Part shown: positions 1 to 7,334 of the stretch, in pieces
How positions within the stretch are numbered: the stretch's first letter is position 1
Layout: each line of letters starts with the position of its first letter
Assembly: GCA_020025235.1 (NCBI GenBank)
Contig: JAHHSL010000028.1
Span: forward strand, 1 to 27,195
DNA length: 27,195 nt
Origin: Ruthenibacterium sp.
GTDB lineage: Bacteria; Bacillota; Clostridia; Oscillospirales; Ruminococcaceae
Direction of reading: 5' to 3'
Made by a program: the position numbers and the translations under genes
Notes under the pieces: model-generated
What the model saw: only the letters and a program-made list of their open reading frames with translations
The model's database searches: none
Told to the model about the DNA's origin: nothing

Positions 1-1
1 C

Positions 2-160
2 ACCAAGCCGACCCCGCCTCCTACGGTGACCCCTCAAACAGGTGACAGCAGCAACTTGGCGCTGTATCTGGTACTGATGGTTGGCTCTTTCATTGGCCTT
101 TTGGCGTTTGCGCCTTGGAAAAAGCGCAGCAAAAAGAAAAACGAGGGGAGAATGATCTGA
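2..160 (+). CDS. C-terminal end of a sortase-anchored surface protein (5' truncated by window)
   Basis: The reading frame is open from the window edge to the TGA at 158-160. The 52 visible residues are a Pro/Thr-rich stretch, then PQTGD, then a hydrophobic segment of about 20 residues (LALYLVLMVGSFIGLLAFAP), then a basic tail (WKKRSKKK). This is the three-part layout of a sortase cell-wall sorting signal, with a PQTG variant in place of LPXTG. The protein is therefore probably exported and linked to peptidoglycan by a housekeeping sortase. The next gene starts two bases after the stop, so they are likely co-transcribed. The functional domain lies outside the window and cannot be named. Confidence 0.8.
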   Translation, partial: TKPTPPPTVTPQTGDSSNLALYLVLMVGSFIGLLAFAPWKKRSKKKNEGRMI

Positions 161-161
161 C

Positions 162-977
162 GTGTCTTCGGAAAAGAGTTGGAGGTACGCCCTAATCAAA
201 AGCAAGCGGGAATGGGTTTTGCCAATGGGTGAAACAGAACTCTGGGGCAATTATATTGCTTTGGATGAACTGAAAAGACAGCATCCTGATGGCCGGTATA
301 TCGTTGTAGGCGAAGTGCTGTTCGACCACACAGTGCAAAGAAAAAACGCCAGGATGATCCAGGTGAACGATGAATTGGAACTTCCGGTCGATCCGCCCGG
401 CACCCATTCCGGCAAAGGCAGTACAGCAGTGGGATATATCCCTTGTGAAAATGGCGAGTACATTCTGCTTTGCAAAAAGAGCAGAAAGCAGCTGTATCTG
501 ATCGTGTTTTTACTGCTGCTGATCGCTTTGCTGCTGGCGGCGATGCTGATGCTGTACCGGAATGCAGAGCAAAACCGGCAGGCAGCATCCACTGCAAAGC
601 TGGAAATCGATCCCAGCATCACAGAGTATCAGGGTGAGCTGAAGCGCCCGCCGGATATGGAAACCACGCAAATTTTGATCCCGGGCTTTGAGGCACTGTA
701 CCTGCAGGCGGGCAGTACCCATGTGGATACAGTTCTTTTTAATCCCGAAGATAATCCCTGTTACTTCCAGTTCAATATCAAAAGCAGAGACACTGATGAA
801 GTCTTTTACGAAAGCAAACTGGTTCCCCCGGGAAAAGGCATTGAGGGAATCGAACTGAATCGCACCTTTAAAGCAGGAGAATATCCGGCGGTGATTCAGT
901 TCAGAACGCACGATTTGGAAGACCCCACGATCAACTACAATGGGTCTGATATGGAAATCATGATAATTGTACAATAA
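162..977 (+). CDS. Single-pass membrane protein with extracytoplasmic beta-rich domain, surface cassette
   Basis: A GTG start one base after the preceding stop is preceded by GAGGGGAG at 143-150. The 271-residue product has a charged N-terminal part (1-108), a basic KKSRK stretch, one strongly hydrophobic helix at about 111-131, and a C-terminal domain (about 140-271). The charge bias predicts N-in, C-out topology. The outer domain has alternating short strands with motifs such as NPEDNPCYFQFNI, ESKLVPPGKGI and FKAGEYPAVIQF, a pattern I have an impression of from membrane proteins beside surface-adhesin genes in Clostridia, but I cannot name a family. It sits between a wall-anchored protein and a secreted lectin-like protein, with 18 bases to the latter. 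By inference it is an accessory or tethering factor for the secreted partners. No catalytic motif is visible. Confidence 0.8.
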   Translation: MSSEKSWRYALIKSKREWVLPMGETELWGNYIALDELKRQHPDGRYIVVGEVLFDHTVQRKNARMIQVNDELELPVDPPGTHSGKGSTAVGYIPCENGEYILLCKKSRKQLYLIVFLLLLIALLLAAMLMLYRNAEQNRQAASTAKLEIDPSITEYQGELKRPPDMETTQILIPGFEALYLQAGSTHVDTVLFNPEDNPCYFQFNIKSRDTDEVFYESKLVPPGKGIEGIELNRTFKAGEYPAVIQFRTHDLEDPTINYNGSDMEIMIIVQ

Positions 978-995
978 CAAGGAGGTGGCTGAGCG

Positions 996-3992
996 ATGCA
1001 TCTATTCAACGTTAAGATCTTGCGCAAATTGCCCAAGAAATGTATCGCATTTGTACTGTCGGCGGCGATGTCGGCAAGCATTCTCAGCAGCAACAGCATA
1101 GATATGGTAAATGCTGATGTAGCAGAGCCTACAAGCAGCATTGGGCAGAACGAGCAGATCCAGGAGGAAATTCCCAACGCGGCAGAGCAGGAGACTCCCG
1201 GTGCCGTGGAAGAGACCCCGGCACCCACGCAGCCGGATAACGGGCAAAGCACCGCGCCTGACACAGCAGAGCAGGGTGTGGAAGAAGAAAAACAGCCTGA
1301 AACGGTTACTCCTCCTGCCACGGAGCAGGACGGCGCAAAGCCGGAAGAAGTGACACCGAACACTGACGCAGGCAGCCAGAAGCCGGAAGCTGCGGCACCG
1401 GGCAACGGCGAAAGTGACAAAAAGCCGGACGTGGCAGAAGAAAAGCCCGGCGAAGAAGCACCTGCGGAAGAAGAACAGGAAACAGGTGCTGCGGATGAAG
1501 AAATGCCGCAGGTGGAAAACTTTGAGGATCGTCTGAACGCACCCGCGTTCCGGTTTGATCCGGGGCCTGCGGAAGGGGAGCTTGAAATTGATAATCACCG
1601 TTATGTGACCAGTATCGATTTGACGGGTATGTATGAGGCTTCTGCCAGCTTTTCCAACGGGGACGGGCATATCCTTGCTTATTATCCCCAACGTGGAAAC
1701 TTCCCCCAAATGCACAATCCTGCTAACATTGGAAAAAATTACTTTGCCTTGGGCACGAAAGACTGCAAAGTGCCCGGAAAAAATCAAGATGGCGAAAAGC
1801 AGGTGGTTGCTACAACCTCTACATTTAAATTGAATTACACAAGACCTTTCATCATTAAGGGTAAGGTGAAACTGACAAAAGAAGGCAACGGAGATGGTTT
1901 TGCCATTGCTTTCCATAACGACCCTAAATTTTCTGTCGAAAATACAGGCGGCTCCTTGGGGCTTTACTATCATCCCAAAAATGCGAACGGAAATGCACGC
2001 GGGGTGAGCTGTGCCACTGTAATGGAAATCGATACCTACTATAATCATGATGCTGAAGATGCATATGCAGAACCCAGAAACTACCGTGGATGCCATATGG
2101 CGGTTGTGGAAACTGCCGAAGAAGGAAACGCGTATGCAAACCCGAATCAGAACATAAGCGAAAATCGCAATGGTTTGCTGGGCTATACGCGTATCCAAAA
2201 TACCAATATGTTCACACAGCTTACCGATTTTACAGTGGAATGGATTCCCCATGACAAGCTGATTTTCACCTATGGTGTAGGATATAAAGTTGAAATTCCG
2301 TATGAGAAGCTGAAGTACTTGGCTGCCATTACAGATAAAACTGAAGCGAACGGTGAAGTACAAACGGGGCGCGGCTTTGTCACGTTTGCAGCCTCTGTGA
2401 ACATGAAAAAAGCACAGGATTCGATTTATCTTGAGCTGACTGAAATGCGCTATACAGATGTCCAGCCCAGAATTACCGTAGCACCTTATACGGCTGCACC
2501 TGAAAAGCAGGATTTGGAAACCTCAACACCGGTTTCGTATGTGATGCCGGGCGAACGCTTTGGCGTAATGTCCGAATTGGAAAACGAAAAGGAAACACAC
2601 GTAGAAATCGATGAGTATCTGTATCTGAACCTGCTGAAACCGGATTGGAACCAGCAGGCAGGCGCGGTTCTTCCAAGGGAAGGGCGTATCTCCTTTTGGA
2701 ATGAAGAAAAGAAATGGTATACATATCCGCAGGATAACATGAATTTCCCCATGTATGTGCACTTCCGCAGTAAGGTACATACCGCCGGTGTGGCAAAATA
2801 CCGCTATGATGTCAGACCGGATCAAAACCTGCCGAATGGCGAGCATGGGTACATCAAATATCAATATAAGTCCGGTGTGCTGGGCATGACACAGATCGTG
2901 CATGAGGGTGAGATACCCGTACGCGCCCGGAATGCGATAGAAAGCAACAACAAAACTGATTTTGATTTTATCAAGGTGAATAACACCGCTGACATCACCG
3001 AGGACAGCATGTGGGACGGCATCCGGGCAAAATCCTCTGATTTTACCAACGACGCTTGGGTAACCCTGGATCGCAGAACCCCGAACGTTCAGGGAATGAC
3101 GGTGAAGTACGAATATTTTGTTGACGGCAAGTCCCATGGCACAACATTCCCCACCATTACAGCAGAGGACCGCTGCAAGGTCTATTCGCTCAAGGTAACG
3201 ATCACGGATGATAACAACGATGACCGCCTGACCAACAGCGTAACGAAGGTGATGTATGCCGCCGACTATGCAGATCAGAAGGATGGCATCCTGATTCTGG
3301 CTGATAATTCCAAGGCGGAGATCATCGAAACCAAGCTTAATGTGCGGGATCCGGAACTCTTCAAAGAAGAAGTGATCCAAAACACCGGCGCAAAGGCGTT
3401 TACTTATTCTGTAAACGAAGGAATCGGTGAAGCTCAGAAACTTTCGGTGGATTTCAAGGATACCACAAAGGGCAACACGCCGTGGATGAATAATCGCGGC
3501 AAGCTCGATCAGAATGTGGGCACGCATTACATCAAGGTATATGTAGAGAGCAAGCCGAGCGTTGCAATCTATCCCCAGCAGACGGTTACAATCAATAGCT
3601 GGTCCTATGATGACGGACACAACAATGATATCACCGAGGGTGTGCCGGGTTACATCATCATCCCCAGCGGCATCGGCTTGGAACGCGGCAAAGACGCTAT
3701 CGAGGGGACTGCAAAAGTCAAGTATGTAGGTTATGATTCGGATAAACGCTATGACGTTGAAACCGATAGAACCATCACCCTGAATTCCCGTCTTGACGCA
3801 CAGGCACACTTCCAGGTTGAAGTTACAGGAGAAAGCGTAAACGGCGACAAAACCTTTGTAGGCACCTTAAGCAAGGATGTAACGGAGAAAACCATCACGC
3901 TGAAATCCATTAACGATGCTATGGAAGTTACCAAGAATAAGGATACCTGGATCGGCAGTCTGACTTTCTACATCAAACAGGCGAATCCCTGA
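996..3992 (+). CDS. Large secreted lectin-like adhesin with Pro/Glu-rich stalk
   Basis: AAGGAGGTG at 979-987 sits 8 bases before the ATG. The 998-residue protein has a signal peptide (basic start, hydrophobic about 16-32, likely cleavage near residue 43), a low-complexity Pro/Glu/Ala region (about 45-170), and a domain at about 185-490 that reads as a bacterial legume-like (L-type) lectin. Cues for the lectin are GDGFAIAFHND (about 298), EIDTYYNHD (about 343), the following His/aromatic strand, and a jelly-roll-like strand rhythm. The second half (about 500-998) is beta-rich and ends with GSLTFYIKQ. There is no sorting signal or C-terminal membrane helix, so retention may depend on neighbours. 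L-type lectins bind glycans, so host or microbial sugar binding is an inference. The family call is by motif only. Confidence 0.8.
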   Translation: MHLFNVKILRKLPKKCIAFVLSAAMSASILSSNSIDMVNADVAEPTSSIGQNEQIQEEIPNAAEQETPGAVEETPAPTQPDNGQSTAPDTAEQGVEEEKQPETVTPPATEQDGAKPEEVTPNTDAGSQKPEAAAPGNGESDKKPDVAEEKPGEEAPAEEEQETGAADEEMPQVENFEDRLNAPAFRFDPGPAEGELEIDNHRYVTSIDLTGMYEASASFSNGDGHILAYYPQRGNFPQMHNPANIGKNYFALGTKDCKVPGKNQDGEKQVVATTSTFKLNYTRPFIIKGKVKLTKEGNGDGFAIAFHNDPKFSVENTGGSLGLYYHPKNANGNARGVSCATVMEIDTYYNHDAEDAYAEPRNYRGCHMAVVETAEEGNAYANPNQNISENRNGLLGYTRIQNTNMFTQLTDFTVEWIPHDKLIFTYGVGYKVEIPYEKLKYLAAITDKTEANGEVQTGRGFVTFAASVNMKKAQDSIYLELTEMRYTDVQPRITVAPYTAAPEKQDLETSTPVSYVMPGERFGVMSELENEKETHVEIDEYLYLNLLKPDWNQQAGAVLPREGRISFWNEEKKWYTYPQDNMNFPMYVHFRSKVHTAGVAKYRYDVRPDQNLPNGEHGYIKYQYKSGVLGMTQIVHEGEIPVRARNAIESNNKTDFDFIKVNNTADITEDSMWDGIRAKSSDFTNDAWVTLDRRTPNVQGMTVKYEYFVDGKSHGTTFPTITAEDRCKVYSLKVTITDDNNDDRLTNSVTKVMYAADYADQKDGILILADNSKAEIIETKLNVRDPELFKEEVIQNTGAKAFTYSVNEGIGEAQKLSVDFKDTTKGNTPWMNNRGKLDQNVGTHYIKVYVESKPSVAIYPQQTVTINSWSYDDGHNNDITEGVPGYIIIPSGIGLERGKDAIEGTAKVKYVGYDSDKRYDVETDRTITLNSRLDAQAHFQVEVTGESVNGDKTFVGTLSKDVTEKTITLKSINDAMEVTKNKDTWIGSLTFYIKQANP

Positions 3993-4007
3993 CGGCACTG
4001 CTGTCAG
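3989..4007 (+). other. Intercistronic stem-loop over the lectin-gene stop codon
   Basis: CTGACGG pairs with CTGTCAG (7 bp, one G-T) around a 5-base loop, overlapping the TGA at 3990-3992. No U-tract follows, so it is not a standard terminator. It could protect upstream RNA or set the ratio of the large lectin to the small secreted protein 62 bases downstream. That role is inference. Confidence 0.35.
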
Positions 4008-4068
4008 AGTGCAGCCATAATATATAAAAATCTGAAAATATAAAAATGCATCATTGGAGGAAAACCAA

Positions 4069-4641
4069 ATGGCTAAGCTTAAATTTGTTAAGAAGATCGT
4101 TTGCGCTGCAGGCGCCTGCGCCATGTTGGCTGCAGCTGCACTTCCCGCTTTTGCTGCCGGTCCCGCACCGGATACCAGCGAGGGTAAAACCACCGTTTAT
4201 TATACGTCTGAAAACATCGTCCCCGGCCCGAACAATGCCAAATGGGGCGTCAAGATCCCCGCTACCGTTACCCTGACAAACTATGCAGTGGAAGCCCCGG
4301 GCGAGCTGACGCTGGTTTCTTTGAAGTTTGGCAAAGAGCTGAAAGACTTGTACCAGAATTTGGAAGTGCAAACCACAGTAAGCTCTGCCCATGGGTTCCA
4401 GTTTGTGGAATATCCGGATACATCTGCCCCGACAGCGAAAAAGCATGGCAGATATGAGTATCAGGTGGACGGAACAGCTGTTGCAAATGGTGCTGACCTG
4501 ACCAAGAATTTCTCTTTGAGCCACACGACCCAGAATGGTAAGTTTGTGCTGAAGGATCAGGTCCAGAAGGAAGGCAAGTATATGGATACGATCACCTTTA
4601 CGTTCAAACAGCTTTCCGCCCAAGAGATTGCTACCCCGTAA
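4069..4641 (+). CDS. Small secreted beta-rich surface protein
   Basis: The start is taken at ATG 4069 because GGAGGA at 4057-4062 is 6 bases upstream. An in-frame TTG at 4054 would lie before this site. The 190-residue product has a clear signal peptide (MAKLKFVKK, hydrophobic core, cleavage after ALPAFA at about 29). The mature part starts with a strand ending in WGVKIPATVTL (about 59-69) and finishes with TITFTFKQ. This bracket, an IP-x-x-V/I-x-L strand early and a G/T-x-L/I-T-F strand late, also marks the last ~120 residues of the lectin protein upstream. I do not recognise a named family. It is not a canonical WxL protein, because the duplicated WxL motifs are absent. It is probably an exported structural partner of the lectin. 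Confidence 0.8.
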   Translation: MAKLKFVKKIVCAAGACAMLAAAALPAFAAGPAPDTSEGKTTVYYTSENIVPGPNNAKWGVKIPATVTLTNYAVEAPGELTLVSLKFGKELKDLYQNLEVQTTVSSAHGFQFVEYPDTSAPTAKKHGRYEYQVDGTAVANGADLTKNFSLSHTTQNGKFVLKDQVQKEGKYMDTITFTFKQLSAQEIATP

Positions 4642-4683
4642 ACGGCGGCAGACAGAACGATTCAACAGCATACTGATAAAAGA

Positions 4684-4721
4684 AAAATGGAGCAAGAAAT
4701 TTTCTTGCTCCATTTTGTTTT
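4684..4721. terminator. Bidirectional intrinsic terminator between convergent genes
   Basis: The arms at 4684-4699 and 4701-4716 are perfectly complementary (AAAATGGAGCAAGAAA and its reverse complement). They are flanked by A-rich and T-rich tracts (GTTTT on the right). It can end the surface cassette on the plus strand and the methyltransferase gene on the minus strand. Confidence 0.85.
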
Positions 4722-4753
4722 AGGGGGCTTTGGGTATGCTGCGCGCACACAGG

Positions 4754-5554
4754 TCACTGTACTTTGCCAACGAAAAGCAGGTGGTTGGTCATGCCAAGGA
4801 ACTCCGGTTTTTCGCAGATATAAAAGTGATACCGGATGTACTGCTGATAGCTTTCCTCATCCATTTCGTTGATCTGCTTTTCCAAAAGCTCGCTGATGCC
4901 ATCCGACGCCACCTCATGCACGGTGCGGATTCCGGCGTCTGCAAGCATTTGCCGGCATTGATCGAGGGTGAAAAACACAAAAGGAAAATCGTGCAGGCGG
5001 AATGTCTCCCGATCGAAGTCACCGTTGAGGAAGTAATCTTTATTGTACATAAATTCCGTCATAAATACGAAATCGTTGTTGATGAAAGCAAAGAAAATGG
5101 TTCCGTCCGGTTTGCATACGCGCTTTGCTTCGGCAATGCATTTTTGGCGGTTCGCTTCACTGTGCAGATGATACAGCGGGCCAAACAGCAAAACGGCGTC
5201 GAAGCTGTCGGAGGGATAGCGGCTTAAATCCAGCGCATTGCCCTGAACCAGGTCGATGTTGTCATCCGGGAGCAGCTTTTTACGGAAGGCTGCGATATTG
5301 GCATCTGCCAGTTCCAAAGAAGAAACGGAATAGCCCTTGCGTGCAAAATAAAGGCTGTATTCACCGGCGCCAGCGCCGACGTCCAGAATTTTGGCACCGG
5401 GTGAAAGGCAGCGTTCAATATAACGGGTGTTCGTCAAGAACTCGATGCGGGCAGCTTTGTCCCGATTGAGACGTTTTTCTTCGTTAAAAATTTCATACAG
5501 CTTTTGAATCTGTTCGGTTTCGTCCTGAATGGAACGAAGTGTTTCAAAATCCAC
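4754..5554 (-). CDS. Class I SAM-dependent methyltransferase, substrate unknown
   Basis: The ATG at 5554 has AAAGGAGAG a short distance upstream on the minus strand. The 266-residue protein has a Rossmann methyltransferase core: motif I ILDVGAGAGEYS (56-67), an acidic end of the second strand (SSLELAD), NALDL as the adenine-contacting motif, DAVLLFGPLYHL as the post-motif IV strand, and CKPDGTIFFAF as motif VI. It follows the small-molecule methyltransferase pattern (Methyltransf_11/25-like). It carries no DNA or RNA recognition domain. The last ~90 residues (TLDQCRQMLADAGIRTVHEV) are the typical C-terminal strand pair of such enzymes. It is monocistronic, ending at the shared terminator. The acceptor cannot be inferred. 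Confidence 0.85.
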   Translation of the reverse strand: MDFETLRSIQDETEQIQKLYEIFNEEKRLNRDKAARIEFLTNTRYIERCLSPGAKILDVGAGAGEYSLYFARKGYSVSSLELADANIAAFRKKLLPDDNIDLVQGNALDLSRYPSDSFDAVLLFGPLYHLHSEANRQKCIAEAKRVCKPDGTIFFAFINNDFVFMTEFMYNKDYFLNGDFDRETFRLHDFPFVFFTLDQCRQMLADAGIRTVHEVASDGISELLEKQINEMDEESYQQYIRYHFYICEKPEFLGMTNHLLFVGKVQ

Positions 5555-5685
5555 GCGTTGTCTCTCCTTTCGCGGCAGTGATAAATTTTAGATATCGTAA
5601 CAAAAATCCTTGCGAAAGTCAAGAAAATAATAAAATCTACAGCAAAAATGCAGTACCGTGTGATTTTGGTATTTCATTCAGGGCT

Positions 5686-6297
5686 TTATCTGCCCAAGAA
5701 ATGGATGAAGATGCTGAGTATAAAGGCAGCGATTATGATTGCCCAAATCACCTTCATGGAAGAAGTTTTCTCTGCTTTTTGCACGCTTTTGAAATTGGAA
5801 ACCTCGATCTTGTTTTGCAGGGTCACTTCATTTATTTCGCAGACGATCTCGGGAACGGTAATCAGTGTGTTTAAAGTTTTGAGATATTGTTCCTTTCCGT
5901 ACTGATCCAATGCGATCGGAGTGCTGCCCTCCTCGGCCTGATAGGAAACGAAAGTCAACGGCGATTCTTTGCCGCAAACGCATAACCAGGCATCTAAAAT
6001 CAGCTTGCTTTCCTGCTGATGATAATTGAGCCCGAACTTAAATACATTGCCGTTTACATAATATTTTAAATATCTTCCGTTCTTTCTTGCTTTGTATTTG
6101 CCAAAGCCGGTATCCTCAAGCCATTTTTCTATTTTTTCCTGATAGCAGGGGTATCCTTTGTCGGAGGTGTCGATTATAAACTGCGTCCGTTTCCCTTCAC
6201 GAGCCTTTTGCATTTTTGACATGCGTTTTATCATAGGCCATGAAATGGCGATCCCGATAAAAAGCGGGATCAGCGTTACGATTATGGTAACAAGCAT
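5686..6297 (-). CDS. Hypothetical protein with one membrane helix at each end
   Basis: The ATG at 6297 is preceded on the minus strand by AAGGAGGAAA. The 203-residue product starts with a hydrophobic helix (about 2-20), then a basic stretch (KRMSKMQKAREGKR). A soluble middle (about 40-165) contains paired Tyr/Lys-rich strands such as GRYLKYYVNGNVFKFGLNY. It ends with a second hydrophobic helix (about 182-200, VIWAIIIAAFILSIFIHFL). Both ends therefore sit in the membrane. With the basic loop after helix 1, the middle is probably cytoplasmic. No family is recognised. It is divergent from the nuclease-like gene (178 bases between starts) and 131 bases from the methyltransferase start. Confidence 0.65.
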   Translation of the reverse strand: MLVTIIVTLIPLFIGIAISWPMIKRMSKMQKAREGKRTQFIIDTSDKGYPCYQEKIEKWLEDTGFGKYKARKNGRYLKYYVNGNVFKFGLNYHQQESKLILDAWLCVCGKESPLTFVSYQAEEGSTPIALDQYGKEQYLKTLNTLITVPEIVCEINEVTLQNKIEVSNFKSVQKAEKTSSMKVIWAIIIAAFILSIFIHFLGR

Positions 6298-6474
6298 ATT
6301 GATTTCCTCCTTGCATTATAAAGCGGGGGCGGGTGCACTTCTATGTTGATTATACTCCGGCCGGACAGCGGATACAATCATAAAATCCGCTGGATTTTCC
6401 GGCAGGGATATGATATCCTGATACAAAAGAAGCCGGTCGTTTCAGTCGATTACAAAAGTGAGGAGGAAAGCGCT

Positions 6475-7272
6475 ATGGGGATCAGGATGATTGAATATCA
6501 CAACAAGGGCGAAAATACGATTGACCGCCCCACATACCGATGCGTGCGGGTCAGACCGAATTTTGCACAGGATGCAGAGGAATGGGATTTCATCTGCGAG
6601 CAAACGCAGAGCCTTGTCCGAAAGCTGAACCCGACAGAGGCCAATAACGGCGAAAAGCGCGACAGTGATACCCAGTACAAGGATGCGCTTGCAGGTGTGA
6701 TTGCCGAAGTGGTGTCCATGCGCTTTTTGAATTTTGTGTTCGGCAGTGATTTCAACGTCCGCCCGCAGGCGCACTCTGCCGTGAACCAGATCGACCTTGA
6801 AACAAGCCGCGGCCAGACGATCGAAGTGCGCTCATCCTTTGTTCGCAACGGGGTCTCGTTTGCCTTGTTCGCAAAGAATCCTAAGACAGGGCGGCAGTAT
6901 TTTGATATCATCGGCCCGTACCATAACCCGGGATACAAGGCAGAGGATGAAATCTGCAAGGATTATTTTTTCAGAGTGCTGTATGAGGGATGCAAAGAGG
7001 ATTTCAGCAAGAAAGCGGCGCTTTCCCGAAATTTTGAAGTGTATCTTGTCGGCGGCGTGAACCGTGCCATGATGCAGGACCCGGCGATCCGTTATTCCAA
7101 ATATATGATCCCGCCCAAGGATGACAAAAAGGCGAAAAAGGGAGAATATTCGGCGGTGACGATCGGAAAATCGCTTGATATTGCAGAATTTGTACAGGAT
7201 ATCAGCAAGTCGGCGGATATCGGGCTGACGGAATCCTACCGGCAGCTGGAAGCGAGAATGACCGTGCGGTAA
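6475..7272 (+). CDS. Orphan protein with a PD-(D/E)xK nuclease-like core
   Basis: The start is set at ATG 6475 by AGGAGG at 6461-6466. The open frame extends upstream to 6343 but without a ribosome binding site. The 265-residue product has no signal or membrane segment. Between residues about 65 and 135 it shows helix AGVIAEVVSMRFLNF, then NQIDLE, then TIEVRSSFVRNG. A helix Glu, an Asp, and Glu-x-Arg in place of Glu-x-Lys on successive elements match the core of PD-(D/E)xK nucleases such as many restriction and DNA-repair enzymes. The family call rests on this motif spacing only, and the Lys-to-Arg change could reduce or alter catalysis. No DNA methylase or CRISPR gene is adjacent. It could also be a catalytically dead nuclease-fold protein. 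Confidence 0.5.
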   Translation: MGIRMIEYHNKGENTIDRPTYRCVRVRPNFAQDAEEWDFICEQTQSLVRKLNPTEANNGEKRDSDTQYKDALAGVIAEVVSMRFLNFVFGSDFNVRPQAHSAVNQIDLETSRGQTIEVRSSFVRNGVSFALFAKNPKTGRQYFDIIGPYHNPGYKAEDEICKDYFFRVLYEGCKEDFSKKAALSRNFEVYLVGGVNRAMMQDPAIRYSKYMIPPKDDKKAKKGEYSAVTIGKSLDIAEFVQDISKSADIGLTESYRQLEARMTVR

Positions 7273-7292
7273 AGCGCATGCAGAACAGCAAA

Positions 7293-7334
7293 AAAGGGCG
7301 GAAGAAGGCTGTGTGCCGGATTCCGCCCTTTGTT
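7293..7334. terminator. Bidirectional terminator between the nuclease-like gene and LysR
   Basis: AAAGGGCGGAA (7293-7303) pairs perfectly with TTCCGCCCTTT (7321-7331). A nested GGC/GCC helix lies in the loop, with A-rich sequence before and TTTG/TTTA after. It serves two convergent transcripts. The LysR stop codon sits at its right edge. Confidence 0.75.

Noticed and set aside
1002..2363. 453-codon minus-strand frame opposite the lectin gene
   Set aside because: Its Phe/Cys/Arg-rich low-complexity product mirrors the Pro/Glu-rich codons of the plus strand.
4069..4641. WxL-domain protein
   Set aside because: Only one W-x-V stretch is present and the paired WxL motifs are missing.
6298..6330. 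Promoter (TATAAT on the minus strand, 6315-6320) for the two-TM protein
   Set aside because: It is too close to the ATG. Transcription would start inside the ribosome binding site, and no -35 is visible.
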